Of a DNA stretch of 64,000 nt, positions 18,105 through 26,466 are shown piece after piece; the stretch's first letter is position 1; each line of letters begins with the position of its first letter. The stretch is from positions 1 through 64,000 of the forward strand of contig CAJMMD010000011.1 of NCBI GenBank assembly GCA_905214465.1. The letters are read 5' to 3'. Source of the stretch: an uncultured bacterium (GTDB lineage Bacteria > Actinomycetota > Coriobacteriia > Coriobacteriales > Coriobacteriaceae). The notes under the pieces were generated by a model. That model saw only the letters and a list, made by a program, of their open reading frames with translations. It was not told where the DNA came from and did not search any database. Made by a program: the position numbers and the translations under genes.

Positions 18105-18467
18105 ATGTCATTTACACTGCGTGTTTTACTTATTGTATTTGCCGTCATCGTTTTCTATTTCGTTATTAGGAAACTAAAAAAGGCACAAATGCAGGTCTTA
18201 GACTCCTTATTTTGGATTATGTTCAGCACAAGCTTTGTTTTGCTTGGCATATTTCCTGAGATAGCTGTACACATTGCCGGTCTTTTAGGGTTTATGTCTG
18301 CCTCGAACTTTGTTTTCCTATATGTGATAGCTGTTCTGGTGGTTCGCGATTTCACTATCTCATTGAGACTAGCTAAGCAGGAAGAGCGATTGAATTCGCT
18401 GGTGCAGGCTGCTGCTTTGAATTGGAACAGCAACGACCTTAAATCATCCAATGACGGTCAATTGTGA
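18105..18467 (+). CDS. DUF2304 family membrane protein
   Basis: The 120-aa product has three likely membrane helices (LRVLLIVFAVIVFYFVI; LFWIMFSTSFVLLGIF; NFVFLYVIAVLVV) and a charged C-terminal tail with LRLAKQEERL, matching DUF2304. The ATG at 18105 follows AGGTGA, which overlaps the stop of the preceding glycosyltransferase. DUF2304 genes often sit beside DPM1-like glycosyltransferases and may anchor them to the membrane; this role is inferred. Confidence 0.8.
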   Translation: MSFTLRVLLIVFAVIVFYFVIRKLKKAQMQVLDSLFWIMFSTSFVLLGIFPEIAVHIAGLLGFMSASNFVFLYVIAVLVVRDFTISLRLAKQEERLNSLVQAAALNWNSNDLKSSNDGQL

Positions 18468-18634
18468 TTATTCGTAGCGGTAATGTCATCTTTTGACATA
18501 TTACGTCGTGCTTCAAATAACTGTTGTGGTTGCCTTGCCTTGTCTTGAACATTGATGACAATGTGAAATAATTAATTGATTTAGCGCAACCAAACGGCGC
18601 TTTTATGTTCAAAAGCTTGAAAGGTTAACTGCCA

Positions 18635-20638
18635 ATGTGGTTTGAATATACAGCGTGCTTCAGCGTCTGCCTTGCTTTTTTGTATTTACCGGGTTTGATC
18701 GCGCTTCTGCCCCTTAGGCTGAATCCAATAACTCTTATGGCGATTTCTCCTCTTCTGGGCGCTGCATGCTACGGTGTGCTTCCTATTGCGTACGGGCTGT
18801 GTGGCATACCCTGTACGACCGTTTCGCTTTTTGGACCTGCGCTGTGCGTGGCATTTTTGCTCAGCTTTGTTAGTGTGATTGCAGCTAGGCGTCAGTCCGA
18901 TCAAAGGCAAAGCATTGAAACAGCAGATGTCGCTATTGTTTTTTCCACGCTTGCAGTAAGCGTTCTTTTGGTTATCGTCTTTTTTACCAAGAACCTCGAT
19001 ACTGCCAACTCGATTTTCCAAGCATTTGACAATGGGCATCATCTAAATAAGATTGCTACATTTATTGCCACTGGAAATTACTCGTCATTTGGCTTCACTG
19101 AATACACCGTCTCTCTTGGGTCTGTAGCGTCTCCTTACTTGGGAACAGAGGGGTTCTATCCTTCGGCTTGGCATGGCCTTGTCGCTATGTGCTGTTCTGC
19201 CGTGGGCGCAAATGTCGCCGTCGGCATTAATGCCGTCAACACCGCTCTAGTTGCCGTTGTGTTCCCGCTGGGGATGACGTATTTCATTTCTTGCATTTTC
19301 AAATCTCGTCGTTTAACGCTTGTAGCGTCAGTGCTCGTTTTGGCAGTCAGTTCTTCTGTTTGGGATTTCGTTTCGTTTGGACCGTTATACCCAATGCTGT
19401 ACGCCTATGCGCTCGCTCCCTCTTGCATGGGTCTATTTGTCTCATGCTTTGATTATGAGGGCCTTTTTGGACTCATGGGCAAAATTGGCGCCATTGTTTT
19501 AGCGGGGATTGCAATTGGGCTTGCACAACCCTCAGGCATTTTTTTCATGGCAATTGCTCTTGCACCCTATCTGGTAAGTCGAATTTACTTTATAGCTAAG
19601 GATAAAGTTGGCGATCGCGTTGCCCTATATATTGCAAGTGGAGCTGCCGTCGTTGTCTTTTTTCTTTGGTTTGTCTGCTTTCGTTTGCCTGCGCTTCAGT
19701 CTACCGTTTCGTTTAACTGGCCAAAAACCGAGTCGCTGTTCCAGGCGGCTATAGATATAGCTTTCCTTTCGACCACGGACCATACGATTCAAATTGGCGT
19801 GGCATTGCTTGTTGCCGTTGGTCTAACAAAGCTTTGGAATTCCAGGGTAAACAGGTGGCTGGTATTTTCCTACGGTCTGGTGTGTCTTGGGTATTTTCTT
19901 TCGGTCTCTACTGAGGGTTTCCTAAAACACCTGTTCGGTGGTTTTTGGTACACAGATCCGCACAGACTTGGTGCAAATCTTGCCATTATGGCAACCGTTA
20001 TAGCTTGTTTTGGTATCAAATGTATATATCAGAAACTTGTCCCGTTTATTGTTAAACATTGGTCGACTGAGGTTGCCAAGCGTTATACTCTATCTATTTT
20101 GTGTGTGTATGTTGCTATAATCTATCTTCCCAGTTTCGAGCTAAAAGGACTGCTTACCTGCAATACAAGTTTTGGTAACTATGCAAATACCGTAAGTCAA
20201 GAAAACCGCATTGACAATTCTCATGTTCTTACGAATGAAGAGCTAGTCTTTTCCCGTAAGGCACTGTCTATATTACCTACTTCCGCTGGTGTGATTAATG
20301 AGCCAAACGACGGTAGTGCATTTTTGTCTTCGCTTACAGGAATGAATGTGTACTATCGCAGGTTCAGCCTTCCTTCTTCTGATGCTGAAACTAAAGAGAG
20401 CCAGCTCATTAGGAACCATCTTTCCGAAATCAGTTACAACTGTGATGTTCGTAGCGCCTGCGATAAACTTGGTCTTAAGTACGTTTTGATTCTGGATTTA
20501 AATGAGCAAGATAATCCACATCATTTCTGGTCGTATTTTCCCGATCAATGGGAAGGTATAGAGACCATTGATGATGAAACGCCCGGATTTAAGACAGTAT
20601 TGTCTGAAGGCAGCATGCGATTATATGAGATTGAGTAG
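18635..20638 (+). CDS. Large polytopic membrane protein, DUF6541-like
   Basis: The 667-aa product has about 12-14 membrane segments in the first 500 residues and a C-terminal extracytoplasmic domain of about 170 residues. The pattern resembles DUF6541 membrane proteins of actinobacteria, thought to be GT-C-type glycosyltransferases or polymer-modifying enzymes using polyprenyl-phosphate sugars. GAAAGG lies 10 bases before the ATG. The neighbouring DPM1-like enzyme would supply the lipid-linked sugar. Family assignment is from pattern only. Confidence 0.6.
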   Translation: MWFEYTACFSVCLAFLYLPGLIALLPLRLNPITLMAISPLLGAACYGVLPIAYGLCGIPCTTVSLFGPALCVAFLLSFVSVIAARRQSDQRQSIETADVAIVFSTLAVSVLLVIVFFTKNLDTANSIFQAFDNGHHLNKIATFIATGNYSSFGFTEYTVSLGSVASPYLGTEGFYPSAWHGLVAMCCSAVGANVAVGINAVNTALVAVVFPLGMTYFISCIFKSRRLTLVASVLVLAVSSSVWDFVSFGPLYPMLYAYALAPSCMGLFVSCFDYEGLFGLMGKIGAIVLAGIAIGLAQPSGIFFMAIALAPYLVSRIYFIAKDKVGDRVALYIASGAAVVVFFLWFVCFRLPALQSTVSFNWPKTESLFQAAIDIAFLSTTDHTIQIGVALLVAVGLTKLWNSRVNRWLVFSYGLVCLGYFLSVSTEGFLKHLFGGFWYTDPHRLGANLAIMATVIACFGIKCIYQKLVPFIVKHWSTEVAKRYTLSILCVYVAIIYLPSFELKGLLTCNTSFGNYANTVSQENRIDNSHVLTNEELVFSRKALSILPTSAGVINEPNDGSAFLSSLTGMNVYYRRFSLPSSDAETKESQLIRNHLSEISYNCDVRSACDKLGLKYVLILDLNEQDNPHHFWSYFPDQWEGIETIDDETPGFKTVLSEGSMRLYEIE

Positions 20639-20720
20639 ATTCTTTATGTTTCGCGTATACTAGCCAATTGAAATTTATCAACCTCTCGCTTCTTTGTTTG
20701 TCAATCATGAAAGGCCAATT

Positions 20721-21860
20721 TTGAGTTCTCTTACTCCCTTAATTTCGGTGTTGGTTCCCATTTGTAACGTCGAGAAATATCTCGATGAGTGTCTTGGTTC
20801 GCTGCAGAATCAGACTCTCAAGGATATTGAAATCATTTGCATTAATGACGGCTCTACAGATTCTTCGCTAGACATCATTAATAAATTCGCTTCTGAAGAC
20901 CCCCGTTTCGTTGTTATCGATAAGCCAAATTCTGGCTACGGTGACTCTATGAATCGCGGTTTGGAGATTGCAAAGGGCAAGTACATCTCCATCCTCGAGT
21001 CCGATGATTTTCTTGATGCTGATGCCCTTAAATATATGTTGACCGAAGCCGAATCTCGTCAGCTAGAGGTCTTTAAATGTAATTTCTGGCTTTATTGGTC
21101 CAAGCCCGACGTTTCCCGTGGGTATCGTACGGATCTCCTATTCAAGCTTGCTACTCCTGAGATGATTGCCTTGGGTGCACATCGTCCGTTGGATTATCCT
21201 GATATTTTTTGGGCTAAAGCTTCTATTTGGTCCGCGTTGTATCTCAAGTCATTCCTTGATGAAAATGAAATTCGTTTTAATCCCACCCCTGGCGCTTCTT
21301 ATCAGGATTTAGGTTTTACCTTCAAAGTTTTTTCGTGCGCGCATCGCGTTGCCTATTCAGGACGTGCGTTTCTACACTATCGCCAAGATAATGAAAAGTC
21401 TTCTGTTAACTCTCCGGGTAAGGTTTATTGCGTTTGCGACGAGCATGATGAGATCTCTCGGTTTATTGATGAGAAGCGTCCCGATTTAAAGGCGGCGCTT
21501 GGGCCCGTACGAGCACACACAAAGTTCCTCAATTACCGCTGGAATTATGATCGTCTTGGCGATGAGCTTAAGCCTGAGTTCCTTGAGCGTTTTTCAACTG
21601 AAATGCGTCAGGAAATCGAATCGGGTTATATTGATCGACGTTATTTTGATCGATCCATTTATTGTGATCCCGCCGGCGAGGGCTTTCTATACTTTGAACC
21701 GTGGGAGATTGACGAGATTGATTGGATTGCCAACGATCCCTCTTACTACGCTGCACATCGTGCCTGCGAGCATAGCTCGGGCAAACTGGAGACACTCAAG
21801 ACATATTGGAATGCTGGTGGCTTAAGCTATGTCTATCGTGCGCTCCGCGGAAAGCACTAA
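20721..21860 (+). CDS. Family 2 glycosyltransferase
   Basis: The TTG at 20721 is chosen because GAAAGG lies six bases upstream; an upstream TTG at 20694 has no ribosome site. The product (379 aa) has LISVLVPICNVEKYLDECLGSL, ICINDGSTDSS, GYGDSMNRGL and ESDDFLD (DxD-type), all usual for GT2. The C-terminal 150 residues are of the type seen in capsular and teichoic acid glycosyltransferases (YFEPWEIDEIDW). It faces the acyltransferase gene across a shared terminator. Confidence 0.85.
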   Translation: MSSLTPLISVLVPICNVEKYLDECLGSLQNQTLKDIEIICINDGSTDSSLDIINKFASEDPRFVVIDKPNSGYGDSMNRGLEIAKGKYISILESDDFLDADALKYMLTEAESRQLEVFKCNFWLYWSKPDVSRGYRTDLLFKLATPEMIALGAHRPLDYPDIFWAKASIWSALYLKSFLDENEIRFNPTPGASYQDLGFTFKVFSCAHRVAYSGRAFLHYRQDNEKSSVNSPGKVYCVCDEHDEISRFIDEKRPDLKAALGPVRAHTKFLNYRWNYDRLGDELKPEFLERFSTEMRQEIESGYIDRRYFDRSIYCDPAGEGFLYFEPWEIDEIDWIANDPSYYAAHRACEHSSGKLETLKTYWNAGGLSYVYRALRGKH

Positions 21861-21900
21861 CTGCGTTCCTTTGCCTACTTCTATAGTTAATAAAGCTATT

Positions 21901-21937
21901 AAAGGTTCCATGATGGTGCAATCATCATGGAACCTTT
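21901..21937. terminator. Bidirectional terminator between convergent genes
   Basis: A perfect 15-bp inverted repeat (AAAGGTTCCATGATG with CATCATGGAACCTTT) with a seven-base loop sits between the glycosyltransferase and the acyltransferase. Short A/T runs flank both sides. Confidence 0.85.
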
Positions 21938-21942
21938 AAATA

Positions 21943-23031
21943 TCAATTGTTTGAAATAAAAGTCGCGCAGGATCGAAGCTTTTTCTGGATTGGCTCAATG
22001 ATGAGTGGGTCCACGACCGACGCTACCGCTAATGCCAATCCGTAGGCCACGGCTGTTGCTAAAATCCAAGTCGCTAGCCTAAGAGGCCATGCGAGTGCCG
22101 CATACCCACCGTTTAATGCTCCAGCATAGATAACATTAGTTGCGAATTCTATCGTTGCGTATTGTAGGAGATAGATCGAATATGACCTTTTTGCGGCCCA
22201 TTCAATAGTTTTCGAAAGCGATTGTGATTGTAGTTTGATTTCATCAAATGCAACGAATATAGCCACGGTCACAATCATCCAGTTGAAACTTGGGTCAGAT
22301 CGTTCAAGTCCAAAATATGCGCTCATAATATCGACGATAAAGAATAAGATGCCTGCTGTTTTAATAAGCCGAGCTTCGTGCTTATTCAATAACGGGCTAA
22401 TGCGCTTGACGAAATACCCCATGCAAAAGAATGTGAAATACGTTCCTCCGATCAGCGATCGAGGGATTATGTTCTGAAGCATACTAACCGCGGCAGCAAG
22501 GGTGACATGCAGGGAGTTGGTGAGTAAGGAGTTTGCAGCAGAAGAAAGTCCACCCCATGCATAGATTCCCAAAGTTACGAACAGGACAATTTTGCAGGTG
22601 CGGTCATCAAGAGCGTCAAACATTTTGGACAGTACCGGTGCTACCAAAATGCACGGAATGAGTGCTGGGACAAACCACCAGCCACCTTGAACAAGGCTGC
22701 TGGTATATCGGATGTAGTTGGTATCCTGAAGTGAGCCAGTCGCCGCTTTGTAGGTGTATAAAAGCGCAGCATAGACAAAGATGGGCAGAAGCAGCGATAG
22801 AGCCTTGCCGAAGAGGTACTCCTTGTAGCTTTTCTTTAGAGGCTTCAACGCGAAATAGCCCGACAGACAGAAGAAAATCGGGTCACAGATAATTGCGGCC
22901 GTACTTGCTATTGCGCTAGCGTTGATGTTTCGAAAACTGCCCAGTTGCGGTGCAATGTGAACAACAACAACTAGAAACATCGAGAGGGCTCTTAGAAGAT
23001 CCCAGTTTGTAAGGCGCTTTTTCGTGTTCAT
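21943..23031 (-). CDS. Acyltransferase 3 family membrane protein
   Basis: The 362-aa product has about 10 membrane segments and the family opening NWDLLRALSMFLVVVVHIAP, whose His is the conserved catalytic candidate of acyltransferase family 3 (PF01757). Members O-acetylate or otherwise acylate sugars of wall glycans, peptidoglycan or antibiotics. The gene follows the DPM1-like glycosyltransferase by seven bases, with AAAGGTGAG as ribosome site inside the end of that gene. It may decorate the polymer made by this locus; the acceptor is unknown. Confidence 0.85.
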   Translation of the reverse strand: MNTKKRLTNWDLLRALSMFLVVVVHIAPQLGSFRNINASAIASTAAIICDPIFFCLSGYFALKPLKKSYKEYLFGKALSLLLPIFVYAALLYTYKAATGSLQDTNYIRYTSSLVQGGWWFVPALIPCILVAPVLSKMFDALDDRTCKIVLFVTLGIYAWGGLSSAANSLLTNSLHVTLAAAVSMLQNIIPRSLIGGTYFTFFCMGYFVKRISPLLNKHEARLIKTAGILFFIVDIMSAYFGLERSDPSFNWMIVTVAIFVAFDEIKLQSQSLSKTIEWAAKRSYSIYLLQYATIEFATNVIYAGALNGGYAALAWPLRLATWILATAVAYGLALAVASVVDPLIIEPIQKKLRSCATFISNN

Positions 23032-23037
23032 TGAAGT

Positions 23038-23991
23038 CTACTCACCTTTTGAATTACATGTTTTGTATACCTGCAGCTCCCACTGTTTCTTCTCGACCTT
23101 GGCGACCGAGTCGAGGATGAGGCCCGTAGCCAGGCTGAGGCCGCACAGGAACATGAACGATGCTGCGAGCATGGCGGTTGGGAAGCGGGGCACCAATCCG
23201 GTGCGGAGGTACTCAATAATAATCGGAATGCCGAGCGCGAGCCCTATGGCGGCGAAGAGCAGCGCGATGAGGCTGAAGAACTTGAGCGGGCGGTAGTCCT
23301 TGAAGAGCGTGCCGATCATGGCGATGACCTTGATGCCGTCGCCGACCGTGTCGAGCTTAGACTCCGATCCCGCGGGGCGGTCCCTGTACTCTACCGGGAT
23401 GTCCTTGATGCGCCAGCGGTGGTCGACGGCGTGGATGGAGAGCTCGGTCTCGATCTGGAAGCCCTCGCTCAGAACGGGGAACGTCTTGACGAACGGCTGG
23501 CTCATGGCGCGGTAGCCCGTCATGACGTCCTCAAAGCTGTAGCCGTAGATCCACTTGATCATGGAGCGGACCAGGTCGTTGCCGAATCCGTGGAAGGCGC
23601 GCTTGTTCTCCTCGGCGTAGGTGCCGTTGGACAGGCGATCGCCCACGGTCATGTCCGCCTCGCCCGCGATGATAGGGTCGCAGAGCGCGCGGGCCGATTC
23701 GGCGGGGTAGGTGTCGTCGCCGTCGACCATGAGGTAGCAGGCAGCGTCGATGTCGCGGAACATCTGGCGGCAGACGTTGCCCTTGCCCTGGCGCGGCTCG
23801 AGGCGCACGGTGGCGCCATGCTCGCGCGCGATTCGGGACGTGCCGTCGGTCGAGTTGTTGTCGTAGACGTAGACCGTGGCTCCGGGGAGTTCGCGGTGGA
23901 AATCGTCTATGACTTTACCGATGGTGACGGCCTCGTTATAGCAGGGAATGATAACCGCTGTGTTTGTATAGTCCAAGATGAATGCCCCCAT
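23038..23991 (-). CDS. DPM1-like glycosyltransferase with C-terminal membrane helices
   Basis: The product (317 aa) has VIIPCYNEAVTIGKVIDDF, YDNNSTDGT, LMVDGDDTYP (DxD) and FEDVMTGYRAMS, the standard polyprenol-phosphate glycosyltransferase pattern. Two hydrophobic helices lie near the C-terminus (FSLIALLFAAIGLALGI and AASFMFLCGLSLATGLIL), as in GtrB-like proteins. It probably makes a polyprenyl-phosphate hexose on the inner membrane face. The gene is much GC richer than the acyltransferase gene it precedes. Confidence 0.87.
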   Translation of the reverse strand: MGAFILDYTNTAVIIPCYNEAVTIGKVIDDFHRELPGATVYVYDNNSTDGTSRIAREHGATVRLEPRQGKGNVCRQMFRDIDAACYLMVDGDDTYPAESARALCDPIIAGEADMTVGDRLSNGTYAEENKRAFHGFGNDLVRSMIKWIYGYSFEDVMTGYRAMSQPFVKTFPVLSEGFQIETELSIHAVDHRWRIKDIPVEYRDRPAGSESKLDTVGDGIKVIAMIGTLFKDYRPLKFFSLIALLFAAIGLALGIPIIIEYLRTGLVPRFPTAMLAASFMFLCGLSLATGLILDSVAKVEKKQWELQVYKTCNSKGE

Positions 23992-24137
23992 AACTTATTA
24001 CGGGTTGTTAGTATAACTGCCGTCAGATGCCTGTATTTGATATGGGGTACTTTTCCAGATTTGCATCGCTGGGTTAGTTGCCGTCTTTGAAGGCTATACT
24101 TTCCACTGTTATGAATTACGAGACAAGGAGATGGTCC

Positions 24138-24983
24138 GTGACTGACAGCGTAGATAGTCAGAAAGCGGTGGCTAAGCCGGCCTCTCACGCTAAAAATGAT
24201 TTCGAAAAAGACAAATACATCCTGAGGCAGCTTGTCACTAAGGATTTTAAGATTAAGTATCGTCGCAGCGTTTTGGGCGTTGCGTGGTCGGTGCTCAATC
24301 CACTTCTTATGATGGTCGTCATGTCCATTGTTTTCTCGACCATTTTCGGGCAGAGTCGTAATGGATCAATTACGCCCGAGATGTACCCGCTGTACCTGAT
24401 CGTCGGCAACATTACATTCTCGGTTATGTCCGAGTCGACGAACCAGGCGCTCATGTCTATCATCGCGGCGTCGTCCTTGCTTAAAAAGGTTAAGGTGCAC
24501 CGCTGGGTGTTCCCGGTTCAGAAGGTGCTATTCTCGCTCGTTAACTTTGCCTTCTCTCTGGTTGCCGTCGCGCTGGTTATGCTGTGGTTCCATGTTCTTC
24601 CTACCTGGCATTTAATCTTGCTGCCGGTTTGCCTGTTTTTGCTTATGTGCTTTTGCATGGGCTTGGGCATGATGCTCTCGGCGCTTGCCGTATTCTTCCG
24701 TGATGTTATGCACCTGTGGACCGTCGTTATCACCGCGTGGATGTACCTGACGCCTATCTTCTGGACCACCGATTACATTAGCCAGATGGCCCATTGGATT
24801 CAGGTGTTGGTTGTTGTGAATCCCATGTACAACTACCTGCAGTTTATGCGCGATATTTTCTTGTTTAACACGACACCCTCCATGCTTACGCTGGGACTTT
24901 GCGTAGTCTGGGCAGTATTCGCCCTGGTTGTTGGCTACGCTGTGTTCCACAAGACCGAGCACAAGTTTATTCTCTACATTTAA
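24138..24983 (+). CDS. ABC-2 type polysaccharide/teichoic acid export permease (TagG/Wzm-like)
   Basis: The GTG at 24138 has AAGGAG seven bases upstream, better than the ATG at 24111. The product (281 aa) has the ABC-2 permease pattern with six membrane segments and the block DFKIKYRRSVLGVAWSVLNP typical of TagG/Wzm proteins, followed by the late motif VVNPMYNYLQFMRDIF. With the ATPase encoded 11 bases downstream it would export a lipid-linked wall glycan or teichoic acid. Confidence 0.92.
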   Translation: MTDSVDSQKAVAKPASHAKNDFEKDKYILRQLVTKDFKIKYRRSVLGVAWSVLNPLLMMVVMSIVFSTIFGQSRNGSITPEMYPLYLIVGNITFSVMSESTNQALMSIIAASSLLKKVKVHRWVFPVQKVLFSLVNFAFSLVAVALVMLWFHVLPTWHLILLPVCLFLLMCFCMGLGMMLSALAVFFRDVMHLWTVVITAWMYLTPIFWTTDYISQMAHWIQVLVVVNPMYNYLQFMRDIFLFNTTPSMLTLGLCVVWAVFALVVGYAVFHKTEHKFILYI

Positions 24984-24994
24984 GGAGCGCTGTA

Positions 24995-25762
24995 ATGACT
25001 GAATCTGCTATTGATTACAGCAAGCAGCCTCTTGCTGTTGAGGTTAAAGATGTCACTATGATCTTTAACATGGCGTCTGAATCGCTTACAAATCTCAAGG
25101 AGTACTTTATTAAGCTTGCCAAGCACGAGCTCTTCTTTGAGGAGTTCCGCGCGCTTAAGCACATCTCTTTTGATGTTCACCGCGGCGAGGTTGTCGGTCT
25201 GGTTGGTACCAATGGTTCCGGCAAGTCTACGATGCTTAAGATCATAGCTGGCGTTCTTGAGCCCAGCGAGGGCGAAGTTAAGGTTCACGGCAACATCGCC
25301 CCTCTTATCGAGCTGGGCGCCGGCTTTGATCCCGAGCTTACAGCGCGCGAGAACATCTACCTTAACGGTGCGCTGCTCGGTTATACCAAGGAATTTATCG
25401 ATGCGAGCTTTGACGATATTATCGATTTCGCTGAGCTTAAAGACTTTGTCGACATGCCGCTCAAGAACTTCTCTTCGGGCATGGTTGCGCGTATTGCCTT
25501 TGCTATCGCTACTATTACCGAGCCCGATATCCTTATTGTTGATGAGACGCTTTCTGTTGGCGACGTGTTCTTTCAGCAAAAATGCGAGCGTCGTATTCAG
25601 CATTTTATTGAGAGCGGTGACGTGACGGTGTTGTTCGTTTCTCACTCCATGGAGCAGGTCGAGCGTATTTGCCAGCGTGCTGTTTGGATTGAGAAGGGCG
25701 ACCTTCGTATGGATGGTCCCGTCGATGAGGTGTGTAAGGCGTACCACGACCAGTTTAAGTAG
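24995..25762 (+). CDS. ABC transporter ATPase for wall polysaccharide export (TagH/Wzt-like)
   Basis: The 255-aa product has Walker A GTNGSGKST, the signature NFSSGMVARIAFA and Walker B ILIVDETLSVGD. The pre-Walker segment SLKEYF-like (SLTNLKEYFIKL) is typical of the TagH/Wzt subfamily. It lacks the C-terminal carbohydrate-binding domain of long Wzt proteins. AAGGAG lies seven bases before the ATG. It partners the permease gene just upstream. Confidence 0.93.
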   Translation: MTESAIDYSKQPLAVEVKDVTMIFNMASESLTNLKEYFIKLAKHELFFEEFRALKHISFDVHRGEVVGLVGTNGSGKSTMLKIIAGVLEPSEGEVKVHGNIAPLIELGAGFDPELTARENIYLNGALLGYTKEFIDASFDDIIDFAELKDFVDMPLKNFSSGMVARIAFAIATITEPDILIVDETLSVGDVFFQQKCERRIQHFIESGDVTVLFVSHSMEQVERICQRAVWIEKGDLRMDGPVDEVCKAYHDQFK

Positions 25763-25817
25763 GTTATAATTAATTCCGCTGTGTAGACACGCTACTGGTG
25801 TGTTTGCATGGCTTTAT

Positions 25818-25894
25818 GCTCCATTAGCTCAGTCGGATAGAGCAGGGGACTTCTAATCCCAAGGTCGACGGTTCGAATCCGCCATGGAGCACCA
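25818..25894 (+). tRNA. tRNA-Arg (anticodon TCT)
   Basis: The 77-base cloverleaf has a perfect 7-bp acceptor stem (GCTCCAT with ATGGAGC), D-arm AGCTCAGTCGGATAGAGC, anticodon loop CTTCTAA (anticodon 25852-25854), T-loop GTTCGAATC and an encoded CCA. It reads AGA (and AGG). It stands alone between the ABC exporter and tagD, a typical integration-prone position, though no duplicated 3' end was seen by eye. Confidence 0.97.
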
Positions 25895-25943
25895 GTATTT
25901 ATCGGGCCGTCAAAATGACGGCTCTTCTTTTATGGAGAAGCTA

Positions 25944-26420
25944 ATGCGTACACTTTCGTCTGTTCGGATTGACGCCAACCATGAACTGCTTGAGAATGGT
26001 TTGACAAGTGTTGAGGATTGTCACTCCTTAAAACGAGTGCTAACGTATGGAACGTTTGACTTGCTTCATTACGGGCACATTCGCCTTCTTCAGCAAGCAT
26101 CTAAGCTTGGTGATTATTTAATCGTCGGCCTTTCAACAGACGAATTTAATGCCCTTAAAGGAAAAAACAGCTTCTACTCCTATGATGTGCGGCGCGAGAT
26201 GCTTGAAGCCTTGCGTTATGTCGACTTAGTTATCCCTGAAAATAATTGGGACCAAAAACCGAATGATATCAAAATGTATCACGCTGATATTGTATGCATG
26301 GGAGGAGACTGGGCTGGCGATCCTCGTTTTGAATCCTTAAGAGACATCTGTGATGTTGTCTACTTGAATCGAACTCCCGGAATCTCGACGACGGAAGTAA
26401 AGGACAGGCTTGCCCAATAA
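25944..26420 (+). CDS. tagD: Glycerol-3-phosphate cytidylyltransferase (TagD-like)
   Basis: The product (158 aa from the ATG at 25944, with GGAG six bases upstream) is a nucleotidyltransferase with YGTFDLLHYGHI (the HxGH motif) and RTPGISTT, the two signatures of TagD/GCT cytidylyltransferases. It makes CDP-glycerol, the donor for glycerol-phosphate teichoic acids. An N-terminal extension of about 25 residues before the catalytic core is longer than in Bacillus TagD (about 129 aa). It lies 50 bases after the tRNA and converges on the licD gene. The related specificity for other alcohol phosphates cannot be excluded. Confidence 0.85.
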   Translation: MRTLSSVRIDANHELLENGLTSVEDCHSLKRVLTYGTFDLLHYGHIRLLQQASKLGDYLIVGLSTDEFNALKGKNSFYSYDVRREMLEALRYVDLVIPENNWDQKPNDIKMYHADIVCMGGDWAGDPRFESLRDICDVVYLNRTPGISTTEVKDRLAQ

Positions 26421-26423
26421 ATT

Positions 26424-26461
26424 ATGCCCCGCGCGTAGCGTGACAAACGCGCAGGGCATAT
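26424..26461. terminator. Bidirectional terminator between tagD and licD
   Basis: An inverted repeat (TATGCCC-x-GCGCG with CGCGC-x-GGGCATA) of 12 pairs with one mismatch lies between the two convergent stop codons. Confidence 0.75.
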
Positions 26462-26466
26462 TCGAG

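Noticed and set aside
25884..26466. tRNA-Arg(TCT) 3' end as an attachment site with a second copy nearby
   Set aside because: No repeat of the tRNA 3' end was found by eye downstream in the window, and no integrase gene is present.
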